Positions 16,145 to 24,924 are shown, counted from the first letter of the stretch. The stretch is 38,320 nucleotides of DNA from Bacteroidales bacterium (GCA_016285515.1 JAEEQW010000019.1:1-38320); one strand, 5' to 3'. Notes: a model not told the origin generated them from the letters alone. Numbers and translations are program-made.

Positions 16145-16267
16145 ACGGAGTTCATCAAGGCAGGCGCAAAAATTGGAGTTTTTTGCCCAGTTGATGCCTT
16201 CTTCTGCAAAAACCGTGACAGCGGCGGCTTGGTCGGTAGATGTCTAATGATGGAAGTTTGGAATTAG
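16139..16267 (+). pseudogene. 3' stub of an unidentified gene joined to the ATPase scar
   Basis: Directly after the ATPase similarity ends, a different frame gives EGTEFIKAGAKIGVFCPVDA followed by FFCKNRDSGGLVGRC and a stop at 16265-16267. The residue pattern looks like the end of a real protein and not random sequence, but I do not recognise it and it has no start of its own. It may be the tail of a gene fused to the ATPase fragment by deletion. Confidence 0.3.
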
Positions 16268-16315
16268 AAGTTTGCAATTATGGGACAGCAGGGGATGCGC
16301 CCAAATAATCTTTTA

Positions 16316-16712
16316 TTATTCTAACTTTTCATACTGACCGACAGCGTTCATAGTCTTACCATCAATGTCATCATGATGCTTTTTAAGGAATGCTGCCCAC
16401 ATTTTTTCGGGTTTTTTTGCGTCCTCTAACGGAAGGATTCTACCAGAAGAACCACCAGACCATTTGAATTCTGGGATTTCATTTTCAAGTTCTTCAGTAG
16501 TGATCATCGGGGCTTTGTCAGGATTAAGAATAACGTTGGGTATCATTTCCATATAAAAGGTCCTACGACCTCTGCCGCTCCAATCACCGGCCTCGTATGG
16601 ATGGGATTCTTAGATAGTCTTGAAGACGGTCTATATCTTCTGCTATTAACTCGTTTTCCCAATGAATGTCAAAACCATTGAGGAGACGAGGACCAATACA
16701 AAATGTTGAAAA
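16316..16712 (-). pseudogene. Frameshifted hypothetical gene
   Basis: On the minus strand, one frame (16712 down to 16584) reads FSTFCIGPRLLNGFDIHWEN and continues ELIAEDIDRLQDYLR. A second frame (about 16612 down to 16316) reads YEAGDWSGRGRRTFYMEMIP and ends in VGQYEKLE. The two overlap and appear to be parts of one protein split by a frameshift near 16600. The second part alone can be read as a 78-residue protein from the ATG at 16552. No family is recognised. It lies just downstream of the SIMPL gene on the same strand. Confidence 0.4.
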
Positions 16713-16736
16713 TCAAGCCCTATAAATGTTCCCATA

Positions 16737-17390
16737 TTATTTCAGCGTCCAAATTACATTCACATTATCTGATACCACCAAGTCATCAGGTGTGATATCG
16801 AGGCTGTCTGGAGTGCTTGCCGAGGCTTCTTCATTGCTGTGAATCGAACGTGCTTGTGAATAGATGTGGACATCCATTTCACCATACTCAATCTCTTTGA
16901 CTTCTCCAAGTTCGCGGCCTACAGCTTTTGCCATTATTGTGGCTTTGTCGCGAGCGTCTGTGACAGCACGTTCCAGCATCTTAAGTTGCGTGGGTCGCGG
17001 ATCTTTTTGAGTGTAACCTATGCTGATTTGAGCACCAGGAATGAATTTGCCAACTCCTTTGACAATATTGTTCACAAGAACATTATCCATGCCAAGGTCA
17101 ATCTTAATGCGTTGAGTCAGGTCGTATCCATCTTTCTTCGACCCAACATAATTGCCATTTTTGTAGATGCCTTCGCTGTGTTCGGAAATGTCCATCCGGA
17201 TGGTTTTGGCAAGTTTGCCGGATTGGTGATTATACTCCAGTATCTTCACCATCCACGCACTGTTCTCCTTTGCACAGGCATAGGCATATTCGTATGTCTT
17301 AAATACACGGTTGATGCTTATTTCCAATCGTGTAACATCGGGCACCACGTGAATGCTACCAGTGCCCACCACTTTGATTGTTGATTCCAT
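16737..17390 (-). CDS. SIMPL domain (DUF541) protein
   Basis: The 217-residue protein matches the SIMPL/DUF541 family: it starts IKVVGTGSIHVVPDVTRLEI and contains paired repeats, DLTQRIKIDLGMDNV and AVTDARDKATIMAKAVGREL followed by GEVKEIEYGE. Known members are periplasmic or cytoplasmic proteins of unclear role linked to stress and signalling. This copy lacks a signal peptide, unlike many family members, so it is probably cytoplasmic. It starts two bases after the HIRAN gene and is likely co-transcribed with it. Confidence 0.9.
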   Translation of the reverse strand: MESTIKVVGTGSIHVVPDVTRLEISINRVFKTYEYAYACAKENSAWMVKILEYNHQSGKLAKTIRMDISEHSEGIYKNGNYVGSKKDGYDLTQRIKIDLGMDNVLVNNIVKGVGKFIPGAQISIGYTQKDPRPTQLKMLERAVTDARDKATIMAKAVGRELGEVKEIEYGEMDVHIYSQARSIHSNEEASASTPDSLDITPDDLVVSDNVNVIWTLK

Positions 17391-17392
17391 AA

Positions 17393-17776
17393 TTATTTGC
17401 GTTTTCTTGTAGTTTTGTTTGTTGTTTCTTCTTCGTCGCGGCGACGGATTTTAATCGTCAAATGCACCTGCTGCTCAGGATGCGCCTTCTCGTTGATTTG
17501 GTTGATGCGGCACTCGAAGATGTCACTATAACCCATGTCCATCAGCAGGGCGATGGTGTCGTTTTGTTCTCTCGGGATGTAACCGAGACATACTTGCTCG
17601 TCGTTCTCCTCGTTGTTGTAGCAAACCATCACTGCTTGTGGGTCGTAGCGGTTGTCCTCTTCACGTACCAGTTCAACTTTCGTTCCTACCTTCAGCATGT
17701 CCCAAACCTCATCGGCTTCGTGATACATTCTTCCAGCCAGATGGCAATCCATGAAATATTTCTTCTTTGCATTCAT
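17393..17776 (-). CDS. HIRAN domain protein
   Basis: The 127-residue protein is almost wholly a HIRAN domain: FMDCHLAGRMYHEADEVWDM, LKVGTKVELVREEDNRYDPQ and CLGYIPREQN are its characteristic blocks. HIRAN domains bind 3' single-stranded DNA ends in repair helicases such as HLTF; stand-alone bacterial copies are poorly understood. The C-terminal tail (TTNKTTRKRK) is basic and could bind nucleic acid. It is the first gene of a two-gene unit with SIMPL, with a -7 box 40 bases upstream. Confidence 0.9.
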   Translation of the reverse strand: MNAKKKYFMDCHLAGRMYHEADEVWDMLKVGTKVELVREEDNRYDPQAVMVCYNNEENDEQVCLGYIPREQNDTIALLMDMGYSDIFECRINQINEKAHPEQQVHLTIKIRRRDEEETTNKTTRKRK

Positions 17777-17815
17777 AATCGTTTAGTTTTAAGGGTTAAA
17801 CATTGAATCACGATG

Positions 17816-17823
17816 CAAAAATA
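17816..17823 (-). promoter_or_regulatory. -7 box for the HIRAN-SIMPL unit
   Basis: Minus-strand TATTTTTG followed by CA fits TAnnTTTG and lies 40 bases upstream of the HIRAN ATG at 17776. Confidence 0.6.
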
Positions 17824-17859
17824 GACACCCACTGCGCCAAAAAACGGACCAGTTGAAAA

Positions 17860-18756
17860 TTATTTGTAATTTTCTTGTGCGGCCTGTAACATTTGCTCGA
17901 TTTCCGATACTATATCTTGGGGAGAAATAACCTGAAGCCACCCACCTCGTGAAAGGATGTGAGCCAAAAAGTCGCGGGTTGGATGCAGGGTTACTTCAAA
18001 ATCGGTGTAGTCTTTTGTGACCGCGATTTCCTTTTGTGAAGGATGCAGCGGCAAGTCACGAAGGTAATAAGGTTCGTTGCCATAGGCACGTAACACTATG
18101 GGCTGCACCGGCACACGGTCATCGGTCATTACACCGAAGTAGTCGCTGAAGAAGGTTTGCGCATCAAAGTTGCGGTCCAACTTGAAAATCTCTTCAGTGA
18201 CGTTGATTTCCATCATACGGTCAAATGAAAGAGTGATGAAGCCGGCATCGCTGATGCGACCAAGCAAGTACCAGCGACGACGGAAGAGCTTGATGCAATA
18301 CGGTTCAAGTTTCCAGACTGAGGGCTTGGCATCACCATAACGACGGTATGTGACGCTGATGCGGTGTGAGTTGCGCATGGCCTCGATAACAAGTTGCAGG
18401 TATTCGCTTTCGCTGGGGATGCTTTCCAGAAGGATGCGGTCGTGCAAGCCACGAGCTTCGCTGACGATGTTGCTCACGGCAAGAGTACTGAGCATCCAAC
18501 GAGGCACACTGTCATTGCTCATCAACGAGGGGTCGTCGATATAGTAGCGGTTCTCGTTGTCGCAATCGATGACGATGCCGAACATTTCCTCCACCTCTTC
18601 ACGATGGCGGCGGAATGTGGTACGGCTGTAAGGTATGCCGTCGCTCATCTCGGTACGGAGCCAGCGGTCGTTAATCTCTCGTAGCGTGATGCGACCTGCT
18701 CTGCGGATGGTATCAACGAGCCAGACGTATTGTTTGAATAGAACAGACGCTTTCAT
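17860..18756 (-). CDS. WYL domain transcriptional regulator
   Basis: From the ATG at 18756 the protein is about 298 residues: an N-terminal winged-helix-like domain (FKQYVWLVDTIRRAGRITLR, then YSRTTFRRHREEVEEMFG), then a WYL domain with LEPYCIKLFRRRWYLLGRI, followed by a WCX-like C-terminal region. WYL proteins sense ligands, often nucleic acids or nucleotides, and control defence, repair and phage-related genes. The frame is open upstream to an ATG at 18780, but a -7 box overlaps that position, so 18756 (MKASVLF) is the better start. It precedes HIRAN-SIMPL on the same strand but with a separate promoter. Confidence 0.9.
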   Translation of the reverse strand: MKASVLFKQYVWLVDTIRRAGRITLREINDRWLRTEMSDGIPYSRTTFRRHREEVEEMFGIVIDCDNENRYYIDDPSLMSNDSVPRWMLSTLAVSNIVSEARGLHDRILLESIPSESEYLQLVIEAMRNSHRISVTYRRYGDAKPSVWKLEPYCIKLFRRRWYLLGRISDAGFITLSFDRMMEINVTEEIFKLDRNFDAQTFFSDYFGVMTDDRVPVQPIVLRAYGNEPYYLRDLPLHPSQKEIAVTKDYTDFEVTLHPTRDFLAHILSRGGWLQVISPQDIVSEIEQMLQAAQENYK

Positions 18757-18777
18757 AAAGCTAATGGTAATGATTTG

Positions 18778-18785
18778 CAAAGGTA
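18778..18785 (-). promoter_or_regulatory. -7 box for the WYL gene
   Basis: Minus-strand TACCTTTG followed by CA fits TAnnTTTG. It ends 22 bases before the ATG at 18756 and overlaps the alternative ATG at 18780, so it decides the start. Confidence 0.65.
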
Positions 18786-18920
18786 ATGCTTTTTATATGT
18801 TTATCAACAATTGTCATCAAGTCATATTTAGGGGAAATGTTCCAATCACTTCAATTAGCCTGATGCAACTTTCTATGTGAATTTTCACCACGCAAAAGTA
18901 TCCATGTCAAAAAAAATTTT

Positions 18921-18928
18921 TATTTTTG
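18921..18928 (+). promoter_or_regulatory. -7 box for the DUF234 ATPase
   Basis: TATTTTTG followed by CA fits TAnnTTTG, 77 bases before the ATG at 19005. The equivalent site in the decayed copy near 16030 has lost the final G. Confidence 0.6.
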
Positions 18929-19004
18929 CAATCGAAACGGAGAGTTCCGAACTGATGAGTTCGGATGTAAAGGATAAAAAATCAATGATTTAATTGTTTA
19001 AGTT

Positions 19005-20324
19005 ATGAAATTCTTCGATAGGGAATACGAAATTAGAAAACTGCGGGAAATAAGAGATCTCTCGCACAATGTGGCTCAGTTCACGGTGCTGACAGGACGA
19101 AGGCGCATCGGTAAGACATCGCTGGTGATGAAGGCTTACGAGGACGAGACCATCCTGTATTTTTTCGTCACAAGAAGCACGGAGAGTGTGCTTTGCGAGG
19201 AGTTTGTGGAGGAGCTTGCCGAAAAGCTGCAAATTCCCATATTAGGAAAGGTTGATCGGTTTGCCGACATCTTTGACTATGTGATGGAACTGTCGAAGAC
19301 TCGCCCCCTGACACTGATGATAGATGAATTCCAGGATTTCAGCCGCGTGAATGGAGCCATATTCTCGCAGATGCAGAAAATATGGGACAAGAAGAAAGGG
19401 GAAGCGAAGATTAACTTGATTGTGTGCGGTTCGGTGTACTCTATGATGACCAAACTGTTCCGCAACAAAAAAGAACCTCTCTACGGACGCCAGACTGAAT
19501 TCCTTAAGATTGAGCCCTTCACGCCTTCGGTGATAAAGGAGATTCTTGGGTATTACCACCCTGAATATAACAAGGAAGACTTATTGGCACTGTACACATA
19601 CACAGGAGGCGTGGCGAAATATGTTGAGCTGCTGATGGATGTCGGAGCCACTTCGTCAGAAAAAATGCTGGAACGCATTATCGCCAAAAACTCCTACTTC
19701 ATCTATGAGGGAAAGAACATGCTGATTGAGGAGTTCGGACGTGACTACGGACGGTATTTTGACATCCTAAGGCTGATTGCTACAGGGCATAACGCACGTG
19801 GTGACATTGAGGGTATTCTGCACGCGGAAGTGTCGGGCTACATGACCAGGTTAGAGAACGACTATGGGCTGATTGCGAAGAACAGACCCATGTTCCAGAA
19901 ATCACCCAACAAGAACATAGTCTATTCGGTGAGCGATTTGTTCCTGCAGTTTTGGTTCCGGTTTATTTACAAGCACAACTATTTCATCGAGGCGAATGCC
20001 TACGGGAAACTGGCAGAGATTGTGAAGCGCGACTACAATACATACACTGGAAAAGTGTTGGAGCATTGGTTTAAAGCCGTGATGAAGGAGAGCGAGCAAT
20101 TTACGCACATCGACAGCTGGTGGGACCGCAAGGGCGAAAACGAAATCGACATCATTGCAGCGGACGATTTGGAAAAACGGGTCACTTTCTATGAGGTGAA
20201 ACGGCAGCGCAGCGAGATAGACCTGAAAATATTGGTGGAGAAAGTCCAACGGTTTAAGGAAGTGACTGGAGAGTTCAACAAGTACGCGTTGGACTTGGCT
20301 GGTTTGAGTATGGAGGATATGTAA
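19005..20324 (+). CDS. AAA ATPase with DUF234 nuclease-like C-terminus
   Basis: The 439-residue protein belongs to the archaeal/Bacteroidota ATPase_2-DUF234 family. Walker A is GRRRIGKTSL at 31-40, preceded by FTVLT; Walker B is LTLMIDEFQDF at about 98-108. The DUF234 C-terminal region has GENEIDIIAADD and FYEVKRQR, resembling the PD-(D/E)xK nuclease core (Asp, Glu-x-Lys). The biological role is unknown; proposals include DNA-associated or mobile-element functions. Its own 5' region is duplicated and decayed at 15981-16144. Confidence 0.92.
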   Translation: MKFFDREYEIRKLREIRDLSHNVAQFTVLTGRRRIGKTSLVMKAYEDETILYFFVTRSTESVLCEEFVEELAEKLQIPILGKVDRFADIFDYVMELSKTRPLTLMIDEFQDFSRVNGAIFSQMQKIWDKKKGEAKINLIVCGSVYSMMTKLFRNKKEPLYGRQTEFLKIEPFTPSVIKEILGYYHPEYNKEDLLALYTYTGGVAKYVELLMDVGATSSEKMLERIIAKNSYFIYEGKNMLIEEFGRDYGRYFDILRLIATGHNARGDIEGILHAEVSGYMTRLENDYGLIAKNRPMFQKSPNKNIVYSVSDLFLQFWFRFIYKHNYFIEANAYGKLAEIVKRDYNTYTGKVLEHWFKAVMKESEQFTHIDSWWDRKGENEIDIIAADDLEKRVTFYEVKRQRSEIDLKILVEKVQRFKEVTGEFNKYALDLAGLSMEDM

Positions 20325-20440
20325 ACCTATCCCCATGACTTTCCCTGAACAGGTTGTCACCTTCTTTTTTATGTCATGATGGTTATTGCTCCCAAAAGTG
20401 TCACCTTTTTTCAGTTTAAGACACCTTAAATCACGTTAAA

Positions 20441-21511
20441 TCACGGCCTCTTGGAACGCAGAAAACGTAGAGCTTTGGTGATGCGCCTTGGCAGCGGCTT
20501 GTCATCGTCCTTGTTTTCCAGATGGAGGTAAATGCCGAATTTTTTCAGAATAGGGATTTTGCGGGTTTCGACAAATTCAATCAGAGTGCCGTCAGGGTCT
20601 TCGATATATGTGAACCAACCATCGGCATCGCCCATTCCAAAGTCGGAACCGCTGTCACAAACAAATGGATGCCCCATGGCTATGCAGTCTTCTTCTATGC
20701 ATTTCATGTTTCTGACATCAAAACACAAATGAATAAATCCGGGGTCTCCCCAGTATCTGCCTTCATACAGTTTCTTTGCAGGTTCCGACAGGTTCTGAAC
20801 CAGTTCGATGTATGCCGGTCCCATGATTTCACTCAAAGGTCCGCTCATAGGCTTTGTCCTGCCTAACAGAACACGTCTTACATTGTTGTCGCCGTGAGGC
20901 AGACATTTCAGGTCGTCAAACACTCCGCTGACATCGTACTCCACCTTGTCAAAACCTAACACCTTGCCATAGAACACAATGGATTTGTCCATGTTGGAAA
21001 CACCCACTATTGCACCATTGGTGCCACCGTTGGTTTTTTTCTCGTCAACGAACTTGTAGTCGCTCTGTTCTATTTCAAAGATATTGTCGTATGGGTCTTT
21101 GAGGAAGAAATGGAGTCTCCCGGAAGGTGCCGTCATCGGTTTGCACAGACAGTTTACTTTTCTTGCCAGCAGAGCCTTGTAAGCCTCATCCACGTCGCCG
21201 CTTTTGATTTTACAGGCAAATATCCCATAGTCGCCGACATTGGCCTCTGATGTCAGATAATTGAGCTTTCTGCCTTTTGGCTGCCAGATTTCGAGACCGC
21301 CGCCGCCCTGCAGGTTGACTGCGAGGATGGCACGGCGAGGCTGCGGTTTGTTGCCTGTGTAAGGAAGCATACGCTCTGCAACGCCTTCATCATCAAGTAT
21401 TTTAATGTCAAAGCCGAAATTGTCATAATACCATCTCCAAGCTTCGATTACATCGGGAATGCCAACACCTACCTGCTGCATGCCGCAAATCACTTTATGT
21501 TTCTGAGTCAT
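20441..21511 (-). CDS. Two-domain VOC (glyoxalase/dioxygenase-like) protein
   Basis: The 356-residue protein contains two vicinal-oxygen-chelate domains, about residues 8-150 and 168-315, with the typical ends DPYDNIFEIEQ and DPDGTLIEFVET whose last Glu is the usual metal ligand. The family includes glyoxalases, extradiol dioxygenases and isomerases; the substrate here is unknown. It follows the SDR gene by 69 bases on the same strand with no clear promoter between, so the two likely act in one small pathway. The last 25 residues are basic. Confidence 0.85.
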   Translation of the reverse strand: MTQKHKVICGMQQVGVGIPDVIEAWRWYYDNFGFDIKILDDEGVAERMLPYTGNKPQPRRAILAVNLQGGGGLEIWQPKGRKLNYLTSEANVGDYGIFACKIKSGDVDEAYKALLARKVNCLCKPMTAPSGRLHFFLKDPYDNIFEIEQSDYKFVDEKKTNGGTNGAIVGVSNMDKSIVFYGKVLGFDKVEYDVSGVFDDLKCLPHGDNNVRRVLLGRTKPMSGPLSEIMGPAYIELVQNLSEPAKKLYEGRYWGDPGFIHLCFDVRNMKCIEEDCIAMGHPFVCDSGSDFGMGDADGWFTYIEDPDGTLIEFVETRKIPILKKFGIYLHLENKDDDKPLPRRITKALRFLRSKRP

Positions 21512-21580
21512 TTTTATATTCTTTTTTATACGTCTATGGTTTGTTTTTTATGTAATATGTTCCATCCGCATCTTCCCATA

Positions 21581-22372
21581 TCAAACTGCTGACACTTTTC
21601 GTGCGAGTTTGTAGTATAGTCCCAAAAAATATTTGTGAATGTAAACCATCAGGAGTTCGGTGCTGCCGAGAAGCTTGCGGTGTTTGCCTTTTGCAATCGC
21701 TTTGACAGCTTTTTCAGCACATTTGTTGACATCAATGCCGTGAGCCTGTCCCGGATCCATCTTGTCGTATTTTTCGCCGTTGCCGAGCATGGCACTTTTG
21801 CTTATCTGGGTGTTGACTCTTCCAGGTATCATGAATGTTACATGCAGATTCGGATTCTCGAGTTCCAAGGATTCGAAGAAACCGAACAGGGCATGTTTCG
21901 AGGCACAATATGCAGAGCGAAGCGGATAGCCAAAAAGTCCTGATATTGAAACTGTTACACCTATAGCGGTATATTTCGACGCCATAAGCATGTCCTTGAA
22001 TTTTTTGATGAGATATACCGAACCGAAATAATCGATATCCATAATTTTTTTGTCAACGCTGAAATCGGTTTCAAAGACTTTGGCACGTTGTGAAATGCCG
22101 GCATTGAGTATGAATATGTCGATGTTGACATGCAGCGAGTTGACAAAGTCAAAGAGATTGTCGAGGGTTGAAGTGTCAGCGAGGTTGATTTCCATGGATT
22201 CGGCCTTGACGCCATATTCTGTAATACATTTGTTTTTTACCTTGTCAAGAGCTTCGGGGCCGAGTCCCGTAAGAATCACGTTGGTTCCACGTTTGGCGAG
22301 TTGGTAGGAGATTGCTTCACCGATGCCGGAAGCGGCTCCCGTTATCAATGCAGTTTTACCTTTGAATTCCAT
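21581..22372 (-). CDS. Short-chain dehydrogenase/reductase
   Basis: The 263-residue classical SDR shows the NAD(P)-binding TGAASGIG at 11-18, NAG at 90-92, and the catalytic Ser142/144, Tyr155 and Lys159 (SISGLFGYPLRSAYCASKHA). The C-terminal KYFLGLYYKLARKVS is hydrophobic and basic, as in DHRS7-like or ketosphinganine-reductase-like membrane-associated SDRs. A lipid substrate is therefore plausible, since Bacteroidales make sphingolipids, but that is inference. It has its own -7 box and leads the VOC gene. Confidence 0.88.
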   Translation of the reverse strand: MEFKGKTALITGAASGIGEAISYQLAKRGTNVILTGLGPEALDKVKNKCITEYGVKAESMEINLADTSTLDNLFDFVNSLHVNIDIFILNAGISQRAKVFETDFSVDKKIMDIDYFGSVYLIKKFKDMLMASKYTAIGVTVSISGLFGYPLRSAYCASKHALFGFFESLELENPNLHVTFMIPGRVNTQISKSAMLGNGEKYDKMDPGQAHGIDVNKCAEKAVKAIAKGKHRKLLGSTELLMVYIHKYFLGLYYKLARKVSAV

Positions 22373-22390
22373 ATAAGTTTACATTTTCTG

Positions 22391-22398
22391 CAAAAATA
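22391..22398 (-). promoter_or_regulatory. -7 box for the SDR-VOC unit
   Basis: Minus-strand TATTTTTG followed by CAG fits TAnnTTTG and ends 18 bases before the ATG at 22372. Confidence 0.65.
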
Positions 22399-22498
22399 TA
22401 TTTTTTTTGTGTCTTCTCGGCAAAAATTCTATATCGTGTGTTTCATCACCGTTGGCGGTACGACGCGGAAATTCGTGTTGGAATAAACCGTGTCCATT

Positions 22499-22524
22499 GT
22501 AAGGCTGTCACATTGTGGCAGCCG
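22499..22524 (+). repeat. Dispersed palindrome, copy A
   Basis: Contains GGCTGTCACATTGTGGCAGC, which folds as GGCTGTCAC paired with GTGGCAGCC around ATT. Related copies lie at 22544, 34612 and 36332. Confidence 0.7.
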
Positions 22525-22543
22525 TGGTAGGCGAATTGATAAT

Positions 22544-22572
22544 GCGGCTGCCGTGGTACGACAGCCCTACAG
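22544..22572 (-). repeat. Dispersed palindrome, copy B
   Basis: Inverted relative to copy A, with a 19-base spacer. On the minus strand the arms are GGCTGTCGT and ACGGCAGCC around ACC. The 25 bases 22546-22570 are identical to 34612-34636. Confidence 0.7.
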
Positions 22573-22583
22573 GTGAATCGATG

Positions 22584-22599
22584 TGTGGCAGCCGCCACA
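22584..22599. repeat. Short hairpin related to the dispersed palindrome
   Basis: TGTGGCAGCCGCCACA has six-base arms TGTGGC and GCCACA and shares the TGGCAGCCGC core of copies A and B. Confidence 0.45.
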
Positions 22600-22659
22600 G
22601 GTTGGCAATTTAATACCAAAAAATTAAGATAAACACCGATTTAATACCGATTAATAAAC

Positions 22660-22667
22660 TATATTTG
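22660..22667 (+). promoter_or_regulatory. -7 box for the GH3 gene
   Basis: TATATTTG followed by CA fits TAnnTTTG and ends 46 bases before the ATG at 22714. Confidence 0.6.
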
Positions 22668-22713
22668 CATTACATAAAAATAGAGAGTTAAAAAGTATAT
22701 TGCAGAAACGAAT

Positions 22714-24924
22714 ATGAAAAGAATCTCATTGCTGCTTTGTTTGATACTACAGACAAGCCTTGTGTCATTTGCGCAGAATGCAAAACAATTTCCTTTCAGA
22801 GATGAAAGTCTTCCGGTTAATGACAGGATTGAAGACCTGCTTGTCAGGCTGACTTTGGAGCAGAAAATTTCGCTGATGGTTCACGATAATCCTGAGATAG
22901 AGGTACTTGGTATAAAATCTTATAATTGGTGGAATGAGGCTCTTCATGGTGTTGCACGAAAAGGGCTGGCTACGGTTTTTCCGCAGGCAATAGCTCTTGC
23001 CGCCACGTTCGATGATGTGGCGGTGGAGGAAACTTTTTCGATGGTTTCGGATGAAGGCCGTGCGAAATTCAATGAATACAGAAAAAATGGTGACTATAAT
23101 ATCGGACTGTCATTTTTTACTCCTAACATCAACATTTTCCGTGACCCGCGCTGGGGAAGGGGTATGGAGACTTACGGTGAAGACCCGTTTCTGACATCAA
23201 GGATGGGTGTTGCATGCGTAAGGGGACTTCAGGGCAATGACAGCAAGCATCTGAAAAGTCTCGCATGTGCAAAGCATCTGGCCGTCCATAGCGGTCCGGA
23301 AGGTGTCAGGCACGAATTTGACGTGTCGGTTTCGCCGTATGATTTATATATGACTTATCTTCCTGCCTTCAAGGCTTTGATTAAAGAGGCTGATGTTCAG
23401 CAGGTTATGTGCGGCTACAATCGTCTTGAAGGTGATCCTTGCTGCACCAATGAGGAACTGCTTGTCAACATATTGCGCAATGAGTGGAAATATGACAATA
23501 TTGTCGTCACGGACTGTTGGGCGCTGAATGACTGTTGGGAGCGTGACACTGTAATTCCGCGTCATAAGACGCACGAAACTGCTGCCCTGGCTGCTGCGGA
23601 TGCTTTTTCCAATGCGGTGGATTTAGAGTGTGGCAGCGGAAAACAAGCTCTGCTTGACGCTTTGAAACAGAATTTGATTTCTGAGGACATCATAGACGAA
23701 CATCTGAGAAGAATTCTCAGGGCCCAGTTCAAACTCGGTATCTTCAATGAAAAATCTCCATATTCCGATTATTCAGAAGATATGATAAGCAGTGAATCTC
23801 ATGTGAATCAAGCACTTAAGATGGCCGAGGAAAGCATCGTGCTTCTGAAGAACGATGGGGTGCTTCCACTGAAAAAATACGTGAAGATAGCTGTGATAGG
23901 CCCTAATGCGTATGATTCAACTATGCTTCTTGCCAATTACAACGGCACGCCAAATCATTCCATTACAATCCTTGAAGGCATCTATCGTCATTTGGGAGGT
24001 GCCGGTGAACTGCACATCAAATCCGATGACACTCTGCTGAATACACCAGCAGGAGTTCAGATTTATTACAATAAGGCCTGCAATCTTGTCGATGACAAGT
24101 ATGTGCCGTCAGAGGATTTTTACAGGAATATTGGTGAATCAAAGGTTACGATTTTTGTTGGCGGACTGTCGCCTGAAGTGGAAGGGGAGGAGTTGAGCGT
24201 AAGGGCCGATGGTTTCGAAAGAGGTGACAGGACGAGGATAGAACTTCCTAAGGCACAGACTGAGATGTTGCAGTATCTGAGGCTTGACGGACATGATCCG
24301 ATATTTGTGATTTGCACTGGAAGTGCTATCGCGTTGGAAAATGTCAAAGATTATCCGGAGGCTATACTTTGTGCATGGTATGGCGGTCAGGAGGCAGGTA
24401 CGGCAGTGGCAAAAGTTCTGTTCGGAGATTATAATCCGGCCGGTCGTCTGCCTGTGACTTTCTATAGTTCGACGTCGCAACTTCCTGACTTTAAGGATTA
24501 CAGCATGAAAGGCAGAACGTATCGCTATATGACAGGAAAACCTGCATACGCTTTTGGTTACGGATTAAGTTATACTGAATTTGTCTATGACAGACCAATG
24601 TACAACAAGGCTAAGAGAGTATTGTCGTTCAGGGTTCGCAATGTCGGTGCCGTTGACGGCGATGAGGTGGCTCAGGTCTATCTGACGGTTAAAGATGAGG
24701 CTCATGGTTTGAAGAAGCAGCTTGTGGGTTTCAAGCGGGTTCACATCAAGGCGGGGAAATCCGCACGTGTTAAAATACAAATTCCCGAAGAGGCTTTTTA
24801 TTACTATGACGATAGTAATGGTGAAAACAATTCCGCCCCTGTATTCAAAAAATATAAGAATGTCAGTCTGATGTATGGCAGTTCGTCACGTGACAGGGAT
24901 TTGAAACTGATAAAGGTTATGTAA
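22714..24924 (+). CDS. Secreted glycoside hydrolase family 3 (beta-xylosidase/beta-glucosidase-like)
   Basis: The 736-residue protein has a signal peptide (residues 1-20, ending SFAQ) and the full GH3 architecture. The N-terminal barrel has YNWWNEALHGVA, FRDPRWGRGMETYGEDP and ACAKHLAVHSG, with the nucleophile Asp267 in VVTDCWAL. The alpha/beta sandwich domain starts near EESIVLLKNDGVLPL, and a fibronectin-III-like end contains FGYGLSYTEF. The NWWNEALHG block favours a xylosidase/arabinosidase-like subgroup. It probably acts in the periplasm or at the cell surface on plant oligosaccharides. It is convergent with the beta-barrel receptor gene. Confidence 0.93.
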   Translation: MKRISLLLCLILQTSLVSFAQNAKQFPFRDESLPVNDRIEDLLVRLTLEQKISLMVHDNPEIEVLGIKSYNWWNEALHGVARKGLATVFPQAIALAATFDDVAVEETFSMVSDEGRAKFNEYRKNGDYNIGLSFFTPNINIFRDPRWGRGMETYGEDPFLTSRMGVACVRGLQGNDSKHLKSLACAKHLAVHSGPEGVRHEFDVSVSPYDLYMTYLPAFKALIKEADVQQVMCGYNRLEGDPCCTNEELLVNILRNEWKYDNIVVTDCWALNDCWERDTVIPRHKTHETAALAAADAFSNAVDLECGSGKQALLDALKQNLISEDIIDEHLRRILRAQFKLGIFNEKSPYSDYSEDMISSESHVNQALKMAEESIVLLKNDGVLPLKKYVKIAVIGPNAYDSTMLLANYNGTPNHSITILEGIYRHLGGAGELHIKSDDTLLNTPAGVQIYYNKACNLVDDKYVPSEDFYRNIGESKVTIFVGGLSPEVEGEELSVRADGFERGDRTRIELPKAQTEMLQYLRLDGHDPIFVICTGSAIALENVKDYPEAILCAWYGGQEAGTAVAKVLFGDYNPAGRLPVTFYSSTSQLPDFKDYSMKGRTYRYMTGKPAYAFGYGLSYTEFVYDRPMYNKAKRVLSFRVRNVGAVDGDEVAQVYLTVKDEAHGLKKQLVGFKRVHIKAGKSARVKIQIPEEAFYYYDDSNGENNSAPVFKKYKNVSLMYGSSSRDRDLKLIKVM

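Larger units (their letters stand above)
22399..22713. other. Divergent intergenic region with palindromic repeats
   Basis: About 315 bases between the SDR and GH3 genes contain no credible gene. They hold an inverted pair of the dispersed GGCTGTC...GGCAGCC palindrome, a smaller TGTGGC/GCCACA hairpin and the -7 box of the GH3 gene. Confidence 0.6.

Noticed and set aside
18757..18780. Upstream ATG start for the WYL protein
   Set aside because: A good -7 box overlaps this codon, so the transcript would start after it.
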